Positions 41,649 to 51,179 of a stretch of DNA of 64,000 bases are shown here, one piece after another. Made by a program: the position numbers and the translations under genes. The notes beneath the pieces are model-generated. The model was not told the DNA's origin. It saw only the letters and a list, made by a program, of their open reading frames with translations, and did no database searches. Positions within the stretch are counted from its first letter, which is position 1, and the number at the start of each line of letters is the position of its first letter. The stretch spans positions 1-64,000 of the forward strand of contig CATLOT010000007.1 in the NCBI GenBank assembly GCA_950054155.1. The letters are read 5' to 3'. Origin of the DNA: an uncultured Bacteriovoracaceae bacterium. GTDB taxonomy: Bacteria; Bdellovibrionota; Bacteriovoracia; Bacteriovoracales; Bacteriovoracaceae.

Positions 41649-42221
41649 TTAGGAATTAACCCTCTCGACATATTCGCCAGTTCTCGTATCAACTTTTAAA
41701 ACTTCACCTTGCTTAATAAAGAGAGGAACGTTGATCTGCAATCCTGTTTCCATAATTGCTTTCTTTGTTCCACCCGAAGCAGTATCACCCTTGAGGCCGG
41801 GGTCAGTTTCTTCTACTTTTAGATTTACAAATGTTGGTGGTTCAATCGAAATGGGGTTGCCTTTATAGTAAAGCACATTAAGACGAATACCTTCCTGTAG
41901 ATAGTATTTCATGTCACCAACTTGATCTGCTAGCACATGAATTGTTTCGTAGTTTCCTTGATCCATAAAGTTAAACCCATCTGGATCTTCATACATATAT
42001 TCAACTTCTTTCTCTTCTAAGTCTGGCTTGACCACACCTGTAGAAACACCGGACTTGTAGGTTCTTTCAAGAACAGAGCCATCCTCAAGATTCTTAAGCT
42101 TAACTTTTACAAAAGCAGAACCTTTTCCTGGATTAGTGAAATCAGATTTGATGATGTTGTAAGGCTTTCCATCTACCTCTACTTTCAATCCTTTCTTAAG
42201 ATCAGTTGTTTGAAATTCCAT
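41649..42221 (-). CDS. efp: Elongation factor P
   Basis: The 190-residue protein has the three beta domains of EF-P. Lys33, in the loop NPGKGSAF, is the position modified in other bacteria. The C-terminus has VPLFIKQGEVLKVDTRTGEYVERV. EF-P relieves ribosome stalling at proline runs. No modification gene (epmA, epmB, earP) is present here. It sits between aroQ and accB, an order known from many bacteria. Confidence 0.97.
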   Translation of the reverse strand: MEFQTTDLKKGLKVEVDGKPYNIIKSDFTNPGKGSAFVKVKLKNLEDGSVLERTYKSGVSTGVVKPDLEEKEVEYMYEDPDGFNFMDQGNYETIHVLADQVGDMKYYLQEGIRLNVLYYKGNPISIEPPTFVNLKVEETDPGLKGDTASGGTKKAIMETGLQINVPLFIKQGEVLKVDTRTGEYVERVNS

Positions 42222-42233
42222 TAGACTGCTCTC

Positions 42234-42665
42234 CTACGACAGTTGCAGCAAGTAAGTAAAGGCCAAGGCATAGCTATTTTTACCAAAACCTTCTATGACA
42301 CCGTCACTTGCTCCTGATGTTATTTTTACTTTTCTAAATTCTTCTCTTTTATATGTATTTGAAAGATGGACCTCAACCTTCTTACCTGGAAAGGCCTTTA
42401 AAGCATCGTGAAGAGAGACACTTGTGTGAGTAAGTCCTGCAGGGTTAATGACGATTGCTTGAAAACCCTTTTCTTCAGCTTCATGAATGAGATCAATGAG
42501 ATCACTTTCACTGTTGGATTGATGCCACTGCATTGAGAAGCCTTTATCTTTAAAAGACTCTTCGATAAAACTTTCAATGTCAGCAAGGCTGTCGCTACCG
42601 TAAACTTCAGGTTCTCTTTTTCCCAAAAGATTTAAGTTAGGACCACCAAGTACTAAAACTTTCAT
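42234..42665 (-). CDS. aroQ: Type II 3-dehydroquinate dehydratase
   Basis: The 143-residue protein carries type II DHQase features: VLGGPNLNLLGKREPEVYG with catalytic Tyr22, HQSNSE, VINPAGLTHTS, and VHLSN with His96 as the proton donor. It converts 3-dehydroquinate to 3-dehydroshikimate in the shikimate pathway, forming a dodecamer. The start lacks a Shine-Dalgarno sequence. The aroQ-efp-accB-accC order is a common operon. Another shikimate gene (aroE) lies at 57-58 kb. Confidence 0.96.
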   Translation of the reverse strand: MKVLVLGGPNLNLLGKREPEVYGSDSLADIESFIEESFKDKGFSMQWHQSNSESDLIDLIHEAEEKGFQAIVINPAGLTHTSVSLHDALKAFPGKKVEVHLSNTYKREEFRKVKITSGASDGVIEGFGKNSYALAFTYLLQLS

Positions 42666-42766
42666 GGTTTACCACTGCACTTCAAATATGAGTTGATGAC
42701 GCTATCAGGTAAAAAGTGAATCTGTAAAGGAACACAAAGGCATATAAGAGGAAGAAAGAAGATTCG

Positions 42767-43738
42767 CTAGAGGGGTTTTGAGCGAGATTTTAACTCGGTG
42801 AGAAAATCCTCCAAAGGCGTTGTAATTGTTATACTTTCGACTGAGTCTTGAGGCTCACTGACCTCTTCTTCACGAGGTGTTTTCTGCGCTAGATCAATAG
42901 CGGCCATTAATATGGAGCGCCCCTCTTCCTCATTAGGAGAAACCACCACTTTCTTTAGTTCCTCTAGCCTTTTTTGGGTGTCTTTATTTTCTGGCTGTAT
43001 CTCAGCTATCTTTTCAAGAAGTTCTAATGCCTTCTCCTTGTGACCCTGTTGTAAATAGAGATCAACGAGAGTGTGAGTTATAACTGGTGTCGCTTCGACT
43101 TCTTCTACTTCTAAAGGTTTTTCAACAATTTCAACCTTTACAGGCTCCTCGTCAATCTTCTTTACCTCAGTTGACCACTCCTCAAAATCTTCCTCTTGCT
43201 CCTGATTTAAGTCAACTTGGACCCAATCATCTAAAGCGCGATCTAATTCAGGACTAGGTTTTAAGGCATCAATATCAAATTGAATCTCTTCTTCAGCTTT
43301 TTCCTCATAAAGAGCAGACTCACCTAGCTCTTTTTCAAGACGCTGAACATGATAGGCTACCTTGTCATCTTTCGGCTGAAGGAAGAGGAGGTACTTAAAT
43401 GTATCAAGAGCTTCAGACTTATTACCTGTTTTTTCAGCACTTACGGCAAAGAGGTTTTGCAATCTAATATTATCTCGATGCAAAGGTGCCAATGGTCTTA
43501 ATGTGCTGTAACTTAAAGGATACTCACCTTTGTCGATATAACACTGAGCAAGTGTTAAATAGCCAAGAAGATAATCTGGGTTGTAACGAATGCCCTTCTG
43601 AAGAACTTTAAAGGCATTTTCAATAAGACCAACTTTTCGATAGGCCTCAGCAAGAGGAGCAAAAACACGGCTCCTAGGATCTCTTTCTAACTGACCCTCA
43701 TACTTTGCAATCAATGGAGTGACATTACTCTCGATCAA
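42767..43738 (-). CDS. TPR-repeat protein downstream of pilQ
   Basis: The 323-residue protein has an array of TPR helices (about 15-135: AEAYRKVGLIENAFKVLQKGIRYNP and similar). It then has an acidic low-complexity region (about 150-215) and another TPR pair (about 225-260: LVDLYLQQGHKEKALELLEKIAEIQP). No signal peptide is present, so it is cytoplasmic. The start is TTG at 43738, two bases past the pilQ stop, with GGAG six bases upstream. Its coupling to pilQ suggests a structural or regulatory role in pilus assembly. I cannot equate it with a named pilus protein. Confidence 0.65.
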   Translation of the reverse strand: MIESNVTPLIAKYEGQLERDPRSRVFAPLAEAYRKVGLIENAFKVLQKGIRYNPDYLLGYLTLAQCYIDKGEYPLSYSTLRPLAPLHRDNIRLQNLFAVSAEKTGNKSEALDTFKYLLFLQPKDDKVAYHVQRLEKELGESALYEEKAEEEIQFDIDALKPSPELDRALDDWVQVDLNQEQEEDFEEWSTEVKKIDEEPVKVEIVEKPLEVEEVEATPVITHTLVDLYLQQGHKEKALELLEKIAEIQPENKDTQKRLEELKKVVVSPNEEEGRSILMAAIDLAQKTPREEEVSEPQDSVESITITTPLEDFLTELKSRSKPL

Positions 43739-43740
43739 CC

Positions 43741-45615
43741 CTAACTCCGCTCAACAAGACCAGCTTCTTCTTGATTAATAATTCTTGGAGTTATGAAGAT
43801 AATAATTTCCCTTTTCCTGGTGGAGGGATTGTATTGATTTCTAAATAACCAACCTAGAATAGGAATGTCCTTTAGGTAAGGAATCCCTGATATAGTTTCT
43901 CTCTTGATATATTCATAAACACCACCAATGACAATAGTGGAACCGTTATCAACAAGAACATTCGTAGAGACTTCATTAGATGTCTTGTTCGGTGGAAGCT
44001 GCTCACTCACTCTATCCGCAAAGTCCTCTTTAATAACTTCTACCTGTAAGCTTATAGAGCCCTCATTTGTAATTTGAGGTGTTACCGTCAAAGAAAGCTG
44101 TGCTTCTGCTGTTTCCGCACCTGTAGTTGCAGTGTCACCGGCACCATTAACAACGAGGTAGGCTTCTGTTCTTTTCGACGTAAGTTTTGCTGGTTGCTTG
44201 TTTTGAGTCACAACTTTAGGTGAAGAAATAATTTTACCTTTTGACTCCGATTCTAAGAGTTGCAACCTAAAATTAAGATCAAACACTCTTCCAAACTGAC
44301 TGACCGACAATTGCATAATACCATTGTTAGTGCCATCAATAATCCCACCAGCAGTATTGAAAGAGAAACCTGGACCGGAATTTGTAGACCCAGACCCTAC
44401 TGCACCAACACCTGCTGCAGTACTCGCCTGCTCGCCAATGGGGTCATAGCTAAGACCAAAACCATTTTGGAGACCTAATGATTTAGAATAGGATTCACTA
44501 ACTTCAACAATTCTCGATTCAATTAGAACCTGTGGCGTTTGAGTATCAAGGGTCTCTATAATTTTTCTGATCTTCTCAATAACATCCGGGGTATCTTTTA
44601 CTATTAAAGAGTTCGTTCTGATATCTTCTGAAGCTTTCCCCCTTCCTTCAGTTAGATACTCTGCAATAATCTTCATCAAGTCTGTAGTCGATGAATAACT
44701 AATAGGAAAAACTTTTGTAACAAGGGGTTCTTGCTTTAGAGTTAATGATTTTGCAGCGACTTCTTTCTCTTTTTCTTTAGTCGCGGCATCCAGTGTTTGA
44801 ATCATTAAAATGACACCATTCTTCTTGGCAACAAGATTATTAAGGCCAAGAATCGTATCAAGGGCTTGATCCCAAGGGATATTTGTAAGATTCAAGCTCA
44901 AGGGGGGAAGGGTCTTGATCTCGTCAGTCATGATGATGTTAAAGCCAGAAGCTTCAGCGATCATCTTTAAAATCTCTGATACCGGTACATCTCTAACATT
45001 CAATGAAAACTTGGAACCAATGTACTTTTTCCGACCAGATAAAGTTAAGTTTTCTAAAATGTCCTCAACACTATCGGACTTTGGTACGTTTAACTTTCCA
45101 ACATTTATATCTTTTTCAGTCACTTTCTCTTCAAATGACTTTGCTTCACTCATGTCACGCTGATCAAAAACACCAAATCTGTTTTCAACCTCGAGAACGA
45201 TACGATTTGCCTTTCTTTTTAAAATAGAACGAACATTGTCTCTAAGTTGAACGGCTATTCTCAAATCAGAGGGTGCACCGGGTTTGGGATAAGCAGATAC
45301 AAAGACAACACTTCCAGAGAATTCTGATGTATCAAACGCCCTTCTTACTCTTTCAGTTGCTTTAGCATTTCGAATATCAATAATGATTTGCTTATCTTCT
45401 ACAACCGCAAATTTCTTTGCCGGGGTCTTATTATTATCGAGAACAACTTCTAGCTCTGAAATTTCGCCAACCTGTTTAAAGTTGATTCCTTGAACTTCAG
45501 CTAATTCCAACTTTGGTGCTTCAACCTTTTCTGCGATGAGTTCATCTTGGGCTAAAACATTAGAAAATAAAGCATTATGGATAAACCATATCGCGAGAAA
45601 AATTCCTTTTTTCAT
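43741..45615 (-). CDS. pilQ: Type IV pilus secretin PilQ
   Basis: The 624-residue protein has a signal peptide (about 1-22), an AMIN domain (about 40-150), an N0 STN domain (FSLNVRDVPVSEILKMIAEASGFNI, about 203-228), an N1-like domain (about 300-365) and a secretin core ending near residue 617. A Gly/Ser-rich segment (about 400-425) is in the gate region. It forms the outer-membrane pore through which the pilus passes. It is one AMIN domain shorter than many PilQ proteins. The next pil gene (pilP) is 81 bases upstream, the largest gap within the assembly block. Confidence 0.92.
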   Translation of the reverse strand: MKKGIFLAIWFIHNALFSNVLAQDELIAEKVEAPKLELAEVQGINFKQVGEISELEVVLDNNKTPAKKFAVVEDKQIIIDIRNAKATERVRRAFDTSEFSGSVVFVSAYPKPGAPSDLRIAVQLRDNVRSILKRKANRIVLEVENRFGVFDQRDMSEAKSFEEKVTEKDINVGKLNVPKSDSVEDILENLTLSGRKKYIGSKFSLNVRDVPVSEILKMIAEASGFNIIMTDEIKTLPPLSLNLTNIPWDQALDTILGLNNLVAKKNGVILMIQTLDAATKEKEKEVAAKSLTLKQEPLVTKVFPISYSSTTDLMKIIAEYLTEGRGKASEDIRTNSLIVKDTPDVIEKIRKIIETLDTQTPQVLIESRIVEVSESYSKSLGLQNGFGLSYDPIGEQASTAAGVGAVGSGSTNSGPGFSFNTAGGIIDGTNNGIMQLSVSQFGRVFDLNFRLQLLESESKGKIISSPKVVTQNKQPAKLTSKRTEAYLVVNGAGDTATTGAETAEAQLSLTVTPQITNEGSISLQVEVIKEDFADRVSEQLPPNKTSNEVSTNVLVDNGSTIVIGGVYEYIKRETISGIPYLKDIPILGWLFRNQYNPSTRKREIIIFITPRIINQEEAGLVERS

Positions 45616-45696
45616 AATTACTCTTCCATAAGTAAAAGGACTTCGTTAGGTAAATTATACCACTTTCAGAATACTTTACTAGGCAAATATTGAATA

Positions 45697-46194
45697 TTAG
45701 TTGCCTTCTGATGTCACAGGTATGACGGTTTCGATATATTCATCTTGATCGTAAACATTCCTAATTTTCTCAACTAAAACGACCCCACCAGGAACAATAG
45801 CCTTAACCTCAGCGTCGTTTTCGCCAATCTTCATACCTTCTTTGATAATATAGGAATCTGGGCTAGATGCCCCACTTTTTGGATCAACTATTTTAGCAAT
45901 TGCTCTTCTATTTTTGCCAAGCAAGACCCCAACAATTCTAATCTCTCTGACTTTATAACCATCGATAGTTGGAATATTGGAGTACTTATTATTATTTAAG
46001 TAATTACCGTAGTTTCTCTTTCTTCTCCCAAGCTTTCTAGGCTTTTTCTTAAATGGGTCTCTTAATTCAAAAGGATTTTTAATGGATGTTTGATTATCCA
46101 ACAAGCCCTTAACACCCGGAGCAACCTTTTTCTTATTAGCCTGCCCGTAAGTTGGGAAAAACGTAAATGTAAGAATTAGGAATAAGATCTTCAC
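45697..46194 (-). CDS. pilP: Type IV pilus protein PilP
   Basis: The 165-residue protein has a signal peptide (about 1-19), a basic linker rich in Lys/Arg/Asn (about 45-70), and a C-terminal beta domain that would bind PilQ: a VREIRIVGVLLGKNRRAIAKI core and GMKIG---V. Unlike many PilP, no lipobox cysteine is present. The start is GTG at 46194 and overlaps the pilO stop by four bases. It links the inner-membrane PilN-PilO complex to the secretin. Confidence 0.85.
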   Translation of the reverse strand: MKILFLILTFTFFPTYGQANKKKVAPGVKGLLDNQTSIKNPFELRDPFKKKPRKLGRRKRNYGNYLNNNKYSNIPTIDGYKVREIRIVGVLLGKNRRAIAKIVDPKSGASSPDSYIIKEGMKIGENDAEVKAIVPGGVVLVEKIRNVYDQDEYIETVIPVTSEGN

Positions 46195-46856
46195 TTATTT
46201 TTCTTACCTTTTTTCTTATTATTCTTTTTCTTTTCTGGCTTCTTAGCATTACCAGCAAAGTTCTTCTCAATATTTTGTATTCCCCTATCCTCTTTATGAT
46301 CTGGATTGTAACGATAGGACTCTACAATTACTTTAGCATTAATTAACTGAAAACGCCCCCTTCTCGGCTCATCAGATCTCACCAACTCAACTTCACTTAT
46401 ATTAAGAAGGCGCTCACTCTGTGCAATTTTTTCAAAGAAGACAAGAAACTGAAGATAGGTCCCCTCCCCACTAAAAGCATAGCGCTTTATGAAGTAGAAA
46501 CCTTTATTCTCCTCTGTTTCTGGTGAAAGGAAAATTTTCTTAATGTTAAGATCGGTCGCAATCTTCTTAATGATAGAGAGGTTTTCTGCATCCTGAATTG
46601 TCTCAGGTAACTTTTTTTGTAATCTCTCTACTTCTTGAGCAACGAGTTCAATATTCTTTTTTGCCTCTTCAATATCTCTTAAGTAGGTTCTTATTTGCTT
46701 ACGCTCTTTATTTGCTTTTCTAATTTGAGTTTGAATTCTTGGTTTAGCGCCTTCAATTGTTTCTAACTTTTCTTCATGAAAGATATAGACCTGATAAGCC
46801 TCCCATCCTCCGTAAAGGAGAATGAAAAGCCAAACTTTTTGAAAAAATCCTTCCAT
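46191..46856 (-). CDS. pilO: Type IV pilus assembly protein PilO
   Basis: The 221-residue protein has one N-terminal membrane helix (about 5-23), a coiled-coil (about 35-90) and a ferredoxin-like domain (about 90-175). A very Lys/Asn-rich C-terminal tail (about 195-221) is unusual. PilO pairs with PilN in the inner membrane to align the pilus machine. A GGAGACC site precedes the ATG. Its stop overlaps the pilP start. Confidence 0.85.
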   Translation of the reverse strand: MEGFFQKVWLFILLYGGWEAYQVYIFHEEKLETIEGAKPRIQTQIRKANKERKQIRTYLRDIEEAKKNIELVAQEVERLQKKLPETIQDAENLSIIKKIATDLNIKKIFLSPETEENKGFYFIKRYAFSGEGTYLQFLVFFEKIAQSERLLNISEVELVRSDEPRRGRFQLINAKVIVESYRYNPDHKEDRGIQNIEKNFAGNAKKPEKKKNNKKKGKKNK

Positions 46857-46869
46857 GGTCTCCTATCTC

Positions 46870-47478
46870 CTAGAATGGGTCGTAAAGCTTTATATCACCT
46901 TCGATAAGAAAGCTTTCTTCTCTAAAACTAATACCATCTTGAGTTTCCTCTTCTGTCTTAGAGTCTTTAAGCTGTAAACTCCCACCAAAAATAGGACTAT
47001 CATTCATACTCAGTAGAAACTCACCAATACTCGTGTAACTCTCTGCTCCCCCCTTAACACTTAATTTATCTGAGTCATCAATTTTTAGTTCATTGAACCA
47101 CAGATCCTCAGGAGCAGAACGAGCCATTTTCTCAAGGAGATGTTTCGGGTTTGTTTTCAGCTTGATAATTTTATCAACCTGATTTGAACGTTCTTTAAGT
47201 CTCTCAATCTGCTGATTAAAAGCTTCAAGTTGTTCCTTAATTCCTTTATTCTTCCTGAGTTCACTTCTAAGTTTACTTAGTTTCTTATTAAGTTCTTTAA
47301 CTTCTTGCTGTTTAGCGTTTTCAATCTCTACGGTATATTCTTTATAATAATCCACCGGAAATTTAGCCAAAAGAGAAGCGACGACGATCATTCTCCATGG
47401 CAATTTAGCAGTATCAACACCAAGAATTACCGGCGCTTTAAATGCTTTTTTCTTTTCGAGGAGATTAATCTCAATCAT
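46870..47478 (-). CDS. pilN: Type IV pilus assembly protein PilN
   Basis: The 202-residue protein starts with the PilN cytoplasmic peptide INLLE (residues 3-7), which binds PilM. A weakly hydrophobic segment (about 27-40), a long coiled-coil (about 50-105) and a small C-terminal domain follow. The membrane segment is short and less hydrophobic than usual, so membrane insertion should be checked. It starts right after the pilM stop. Confidence 0.82.
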   Translation of the reverse strand: MIEINLLEKKKAFKAPVILGVDTAKLPWRMIVVASLLAKFPVDYYKEYTVEIENAKQQEVKELNKKLSKLRSELRKNKGIKEQLEAFNQQIERLKERSNQVDKIIKLKTNPKHLLEKMARSAPEDLWFNELKIDDSDKLSVKGGAESYTSIGEFLLSMNDSPIFGGSLQLKDSKTEEETQDGISFREESFLIEGDIKLYDPF

Positions 47479-48576
47479 TTACGTTTGCCTCATCGCTAGG
47501 CCTAACACCTGTACACCCTGATAAGCGATTTGATTTATTTCTTCTTCAGTAAAGTCTTTTTCTTTGTAACTTATAACGTCAAAAGGATTAAGAACACTTA
47601 CATCAACACCAAGAAGAGCTTCAAGCCCCTCTAATAGTCCGGGTATTAAGGAACTTCCCCCTGTCACAACACAATAGGAAAGTGACTCATCAGAGGTAGA
47701 GCTAATATAAAAGTCGATTGCTTTTTTAATTTCGGAGAAAAATGTTTCTACGACATCGTCGATAATTTCTAAAATTTCTTCAGGAAGATTCCCATTTTCA
47801 TCTCCTGTTAACTTGAGATCCTCGGCTTCATGGTAATTCACTCCCATTTGCCTTTGGATTTCTTCGGTAATCATTACCCCACCAACATTTACTTCTTTGG
47901 TAAAGACAATCATTCCATCTTTATAAATGACGAAGAACGTCTTTTGAGCCCCAATATCCAAGAGAAGATAGCCCTCCTCTGGATTATCAAGCTTATCACC
48001 CATAACAAGTTCAAAAACATTTGTTACGGCCAATATACCTAAGTCGGCTATTTTCACTGAACCACCTGCATTTTCAACAAGTTCTTTAAAGTTAGTGATA
48101 ACATCATTCTTTGCCGCAGCAACAATAACATCTACACCACCACCCTCATTTTCACCAATCAAGTGATAATCTACTGTGGACTCTTCAATATCGAAGGGAA
48201 GGTACTGTTCTGCTTCCCAAAGAACTTGATCTTCAATCTCATCAGCACTACCACCCGCAAGTTGTAGTTTTCTTGCAACAGTGTTTGGGCCAGAGATTCC
48301 AAGGCAACAGTTTAAACCGTCTAACTTTAATTCTTCTGCTGCTTGTCTTATTGCTTCGCTGATCTCTTCAGGCTTTTGAATCTCATCTTCAATTATGGCG
48401 CCTTCTGGGAGGTTTACTTTTGTGAAACCCGTGAGGGCAAAAGATCCCCCACCTTTACTTTCTACTGTGGCTATTTTGACACTACTTAGACCTATATCAA
48501 GACCAACAATTCCCTTGCTTCCAAAGGCAATGGTCTTAAAAAGTTTTTTAAATTCTTTCTTATAATCAATGGCCAA
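47479..48576 (-). CDS. pilM: Type IV pilus assembly protein PilM
   Basis: The 365-residue protein is actin-like. GLDIGLSSVKIA (about 25-36) is the phosphate-1 loop, YLLLDIGAQKTFFVI (about 207-221) is phosphate-2, and VVTGGSSLIPGL (about 305-316) is the adenosine loop. PilM polymerises at the inner face of the membrane and holds the PilN tail. The start is TTG at 48576 with GAGG seven bases upstream; no ATG is available nearby in frame. The order pilM-N-O-P-Q is standard. Confidence 0.92.
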   Translation of the reverse strand: MAIDYKKEFKKLFKTIAFGSKGIVGLDIGLSSVKIATVESKGGGSFALTGFTKVNLPEGAIIEDEIQKPEEISEAIRQAAEELKLDGLNCCLGISGPNTVARKLQLAGGSADEIEDQVLWEAEQYLPFDIEESTVDYHLIGENEGGGVDVIVAAAKNDVITNFKELVENAGGSVKIADLGILAVTNVFELVMGDKLDNPEEGYLLLDIGAQKTFFVIYKDGMIVFTKEVNVGGVMITEEIQRQMGVNYHEAEDLKLTGDENGNLPEEILEIIDDVVETFFSEIKKAIDFYISSTSDESLSYCVVTGGSSLIPGLLEGLEALLGVDVSVLNPFDVISYKEKDFTEEEINQIAYQGVQVLGLAMRQT

Positions 48577-48655
48577 ATTGAGTCCTCAAAAAACAGCAAA
48601 GCGTCAATGTCAATTATAACTAGCGAGTTGTTGTAATTTCAAGAAATTAGTATAG

Positions 48656-49444
48656 CTAATGAATACTAAATAGAGATTGAGTAAATGAGTCAAATTGGGA
48701 AGGAAAGAATACCTGAGCAAATGCCACAACTACTATAAAGGGACCAAAGGGTATTCTTGTTCTCCGATCCATAACTTTTAAGAGTATTAATATACCGCCG
48801 ACAAAAGCACCTAAAAAACAGCTAAAAGTTAAATTGTACATGATTCCAGAGGGACCAAGATATATACCGAGAACGCCATAAAGCTTTATATCCCCGCCAC
48901 CAAGGCCATCCACCCCCTTCAGGTAATAGAATAAAGCCGCAACTGCTCCCGGAAATAGCGCACCAAGCAACATCCCCCCAAGCCAATGCATCACACTTGT
49001 TTTTAAAACAACTGCGCAAAGAAAGAGAATGGCTAAGTAAATATTGATCACATTAGGGATAATGTGAAAGCGAAGATCAATACAAATAATTGCCAAAAAA
49101 CATGAAAAAACTGAGAGAAAGAAAAAGAAATTCCACAAAGATTCTGCCGAAAGAGTCTTTGGCGTTAGAAACAAGGCAAAGAGACCCACAGTAAGTTCAA
49201 TAAGAGGATACATTATTGATATTCTTGTTTTACAGCCAGAGCACTTTCCTCTTAGAAAAATATAGCTAATGACGGGTAAATTCTCATACCAATAAATTAA
49301 TTTATTACAATTTGTGCAATGACTCCTTGAAGCACCGAAAGGAATTTTTCTAGGTAGTCTATAGATAACAGCATTTAAAAAACTGCCTATACACAGTCCA
49401 AAGAGCAGTGAAAATAGATATAAGAAAAAATCAACGTTACTCAT
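48656..49444 (-). CDS. pilD: Prepilin peptidase PilD (A24 aspartyl peptidase)
   Basis: The 262-residue, multi-spanning protein has the zinc-binding cytoplasmic loop with paired cysteines (CTNC about 43-46 and CSGC about 69-72). It also has the two catalytic aspartates, one in CIDLRFHIIPN and one in the GGGDIKLYG motif (about 178-186). The enzyme cleaves the leader of prepilins after Gly and N-methylates the new first residue. It starts within a four-base overlap of the upstream ABC permease gene, as pilI-pilD do in Myxococcus. Confidence 0.94.
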   Translation of the reverse strand: MSNVDFFLYLFSLLFGLCIGSFLNAVIYRLPRKIPFGASRSHCTNCNKLIYWYENLPVISYIFLRGKCSGCKTRISIMYPLIELTVGLFALFLTPKTLSAESLWNFFFFLSVFSCFLAIICIDLRFHIIPNVINIYLAILFLCAVVLKTSVMHWLGGMLLGALFPGAVAALFYYLKGVDGLGGGDIKLYGVLGIYLGPSGIMYNLTFSCFLGAFVGGILILLKVMDRRTRIPFGPFIVVVAFAQVFFPSQFDSFTQSLFSIH

Positions 49445-50211
49445 GTAAGCTCTTTTTTATTAAAGAGGACAATGGCAAAAACTATGAAAACGAAAACCCA
49501 AGTGAAACTATAACCACTTGCTACCAAAAACCAGTCATTGGGTAAGAACTTATTGTAGAGAACATAGTTTTTTAAATTTAATTTATCAAAATTAGGCAAC
49601 CACTGAGTATAAAAATCCACAAAACCTCTTAAGAGATCATCCTTTTGATAGAGATGTGTCTCTTTGACCGTTTCTACTCCATGGCCTGCAATAAACATGG
49701 TCAATGTAACCATTATTGAAATAATCGGATTACTAAAAAGTGAGAAGAATAGTGACATCACCAGAACCAATAAAGATTCCATATAGACAAAGAATAAGGT
49801 CCATCCAATCATATTGTCCCATGATCCTCCTAAGGCAAAATAGAGAACGAGAAGCAAGGAAAAGAGAGCAATAAGATTCAAGAAAACAATCGCAGCAAGG
49901 CCAATAACCTTACCTAAAAGAAACTCATAACGAGCTACTGGTCGAACAAGGACCATGTAAAGAGTCCTATTTTCAACCTCATTCACAATGAGTCGAGACC
50001 CTAAAAATAGCGAGATGGCTACTCCACTCAAGGAAATGAGACCCAAGCCAATATCGAGTGTCACCTTTTCAGCGACACCATAACTAAACTCTGAAACAAC
50101 AAATGTTAACAAGAGAAGAAGCACCCCTAAGAACAGGATATTCATTAGCACTTTACTTTGATAAATCTCTTTAAACGATTGTTTTGCAATCAATAATACA
50201 TTCATACTCAT
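49441..50211 (-). CDS. pilI: ABC-2 transporter permease, PilI-like
   Basis: The 256-residue protein has about six membrane helices (first about 22-45) and follows an ABC ATPase. It matches ABC-2 permeases such as GldF or Myxococcus PilI by shape and position. PilG, PilH and PilI are needed for pilus formation in Myxococcus. The start codon overlaps the ATPase stop by one base. A second in-frame ATG two codons later has better spacing to AAGG. The transported substrate is unknown. Confidence 0.72.
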   Translation of the reverse strand: MSMNVLLIAKQSFKEIYQSKVLMNILFLGVLLLLLTFVVSEFSYGVAEKVTLDIGLGLISLSGVAISLFLGSRLIVNEVENRTLYMVLVRPVARYEFLLGKVIGLAAIVFLNLIALFSLLLVLYFALGGSWDNMIGWTLFFVYMESLLVLVMSLFFSLFSNPIISIMVTLTMFIAGHGVETVKETHLYQKDDLLRGFVDFYTQWLPNFDKLNLKNYVLYNKFLPNDWFLVASGYSFTWVFVFIVFAIVLFNKKELT

Positions 50212-51128
50212 TACCTTGAACTTGAATCATAAATCACTTCTTCTAAGGTTGGATTTTCCGATTTTAGTTCAATTAAGCTTACCTTCTGGTCTTGTACCCA
50301 TTTCATGAATTCGCCATGGTGATTATTTGAAAACCTAATTCTTATCATTCCGTTACTTTGATTCTCGACAGTTTTAATAAGATCAATTTTTGAAATAGCA
50401 GACTTATAGGAATCACTCACCACCGCGCTAAACTCAGACTTTTTACTCTCCTCGAGAAGGGTTGAGGTCTTACCCGAGTAAAAATGTTTCCCTTCTTTAA
50501 TGACAACTAAATTTTCACAGATTTCTTCAACATCACTAACAATGTGACTACTAAAGAAGACTGTACGTCCTTCCTTGTTCAGAAGCTGGAGAACATCCTT
50601 AAATTCTTTTCGTCCGATGGGATCTAAACCCGAGAGAGGCTCATCAAGGATAATAAGACTTGGACTATGAATTAGTGCTGAGAGAAAGCCTAGTCTTTGT
50701 AACATTCCTTTTGAGTAACTTCGTACCTTCTTATGGAGTGCATAGGATATATTTAAAGCTTCTCCCCATTTTTTAATATTGATTTCAATGTCGTTTTTAG
50801 AAATCCCTTGAAGAGCTCCTAAGTATTGGCAAAACTCCATTCCTGTTAGATAGGGGTAGAAATAAGGACTTTCGGGGAAATAGCCAATTTTGGACCGAAC
50901 CTCTTTAAAAGAAGCTCCAAGTGCCTCAGAATAATTTATAGATCCAGAATCTATAGAAATAAACCCTAGCAATGCTTTAATTGAGGTAGTTTTTCCGGCA
51001 CCGTTAGCACCAAGAAAACCAGTTATGGTACCTTCTTCTAAACTAAATGAGAGCCGATCTAAAACGATCTTTGGCTTTTTCCAAAAGTCTTCTTGAAAAG
51101 ATTTTGTGACCTCATTGAAATGAATCAT
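50211..51128 (-). CDS. pilH: ABC transporter ATPase, PilH-like
   Basis: The 305-residue protein has Walker A GANGAGKTT (about 39-47), signature YSKGMLQRLG (about 138-147), Walker B LIILDEPLSGLDP (about 158-170), and a switch His in FFSSH (about 192-196). It is most like ABC-2 (GldA/PilH) ATPases. With the permease, and the gene at 51.2-52 kb as the third part, it forms the PilGHI module. The start has an AAGGA-like site. It is transcribed divergently from the PilG-like gene, 51 bases away. Confidence 0.85.
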   Translation of the reverse strand: MIHFNEVTKSFQEDFWKKPKIVLDRLSFSLEEGTITGFLGANGAGKTTSIKALLGFISIDSGSINYSEALGASFKEVRSKIGYFPESPYFYPYLTGMEFCQYLGALQGISKNDIEINIKKWGEALNISYALHKKVRSYSKGMLQRLGFLSALIHSPSLIILDEPLSGLDPIGRKEFKDVLQLLNKEGRTVFFSSHIVSDVEEICENLVVIKEGKHFYSGKTSTLLEESKKSEFSAVVSDSYKSAISKIDLIKTVENQSNGMIRIRFSNNHHGEFMKWVQDQKVSLIELKSENPTLEEVIYDSSSR

Positions 51129-51167
51129 GATCCAAATTTCCTTATTAAACTTAATTGGATTCTCATA

Positions 51168-51173
51168 TAAGAT
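51168..51173 (+). promoter_or_regulatory. -10-like TANNNT box, possible leaderless start of the PilG-like gene
   Basis: TAAGAT is followed by six bases and the ATG at 51180; TATAAG overlaps it at 51166-51171. There is no Shine-Dalgarno sequence, and no good -35 hexamer is seen. Confidence 0.4.
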
Positions 51174-51179
51174 ACTATT

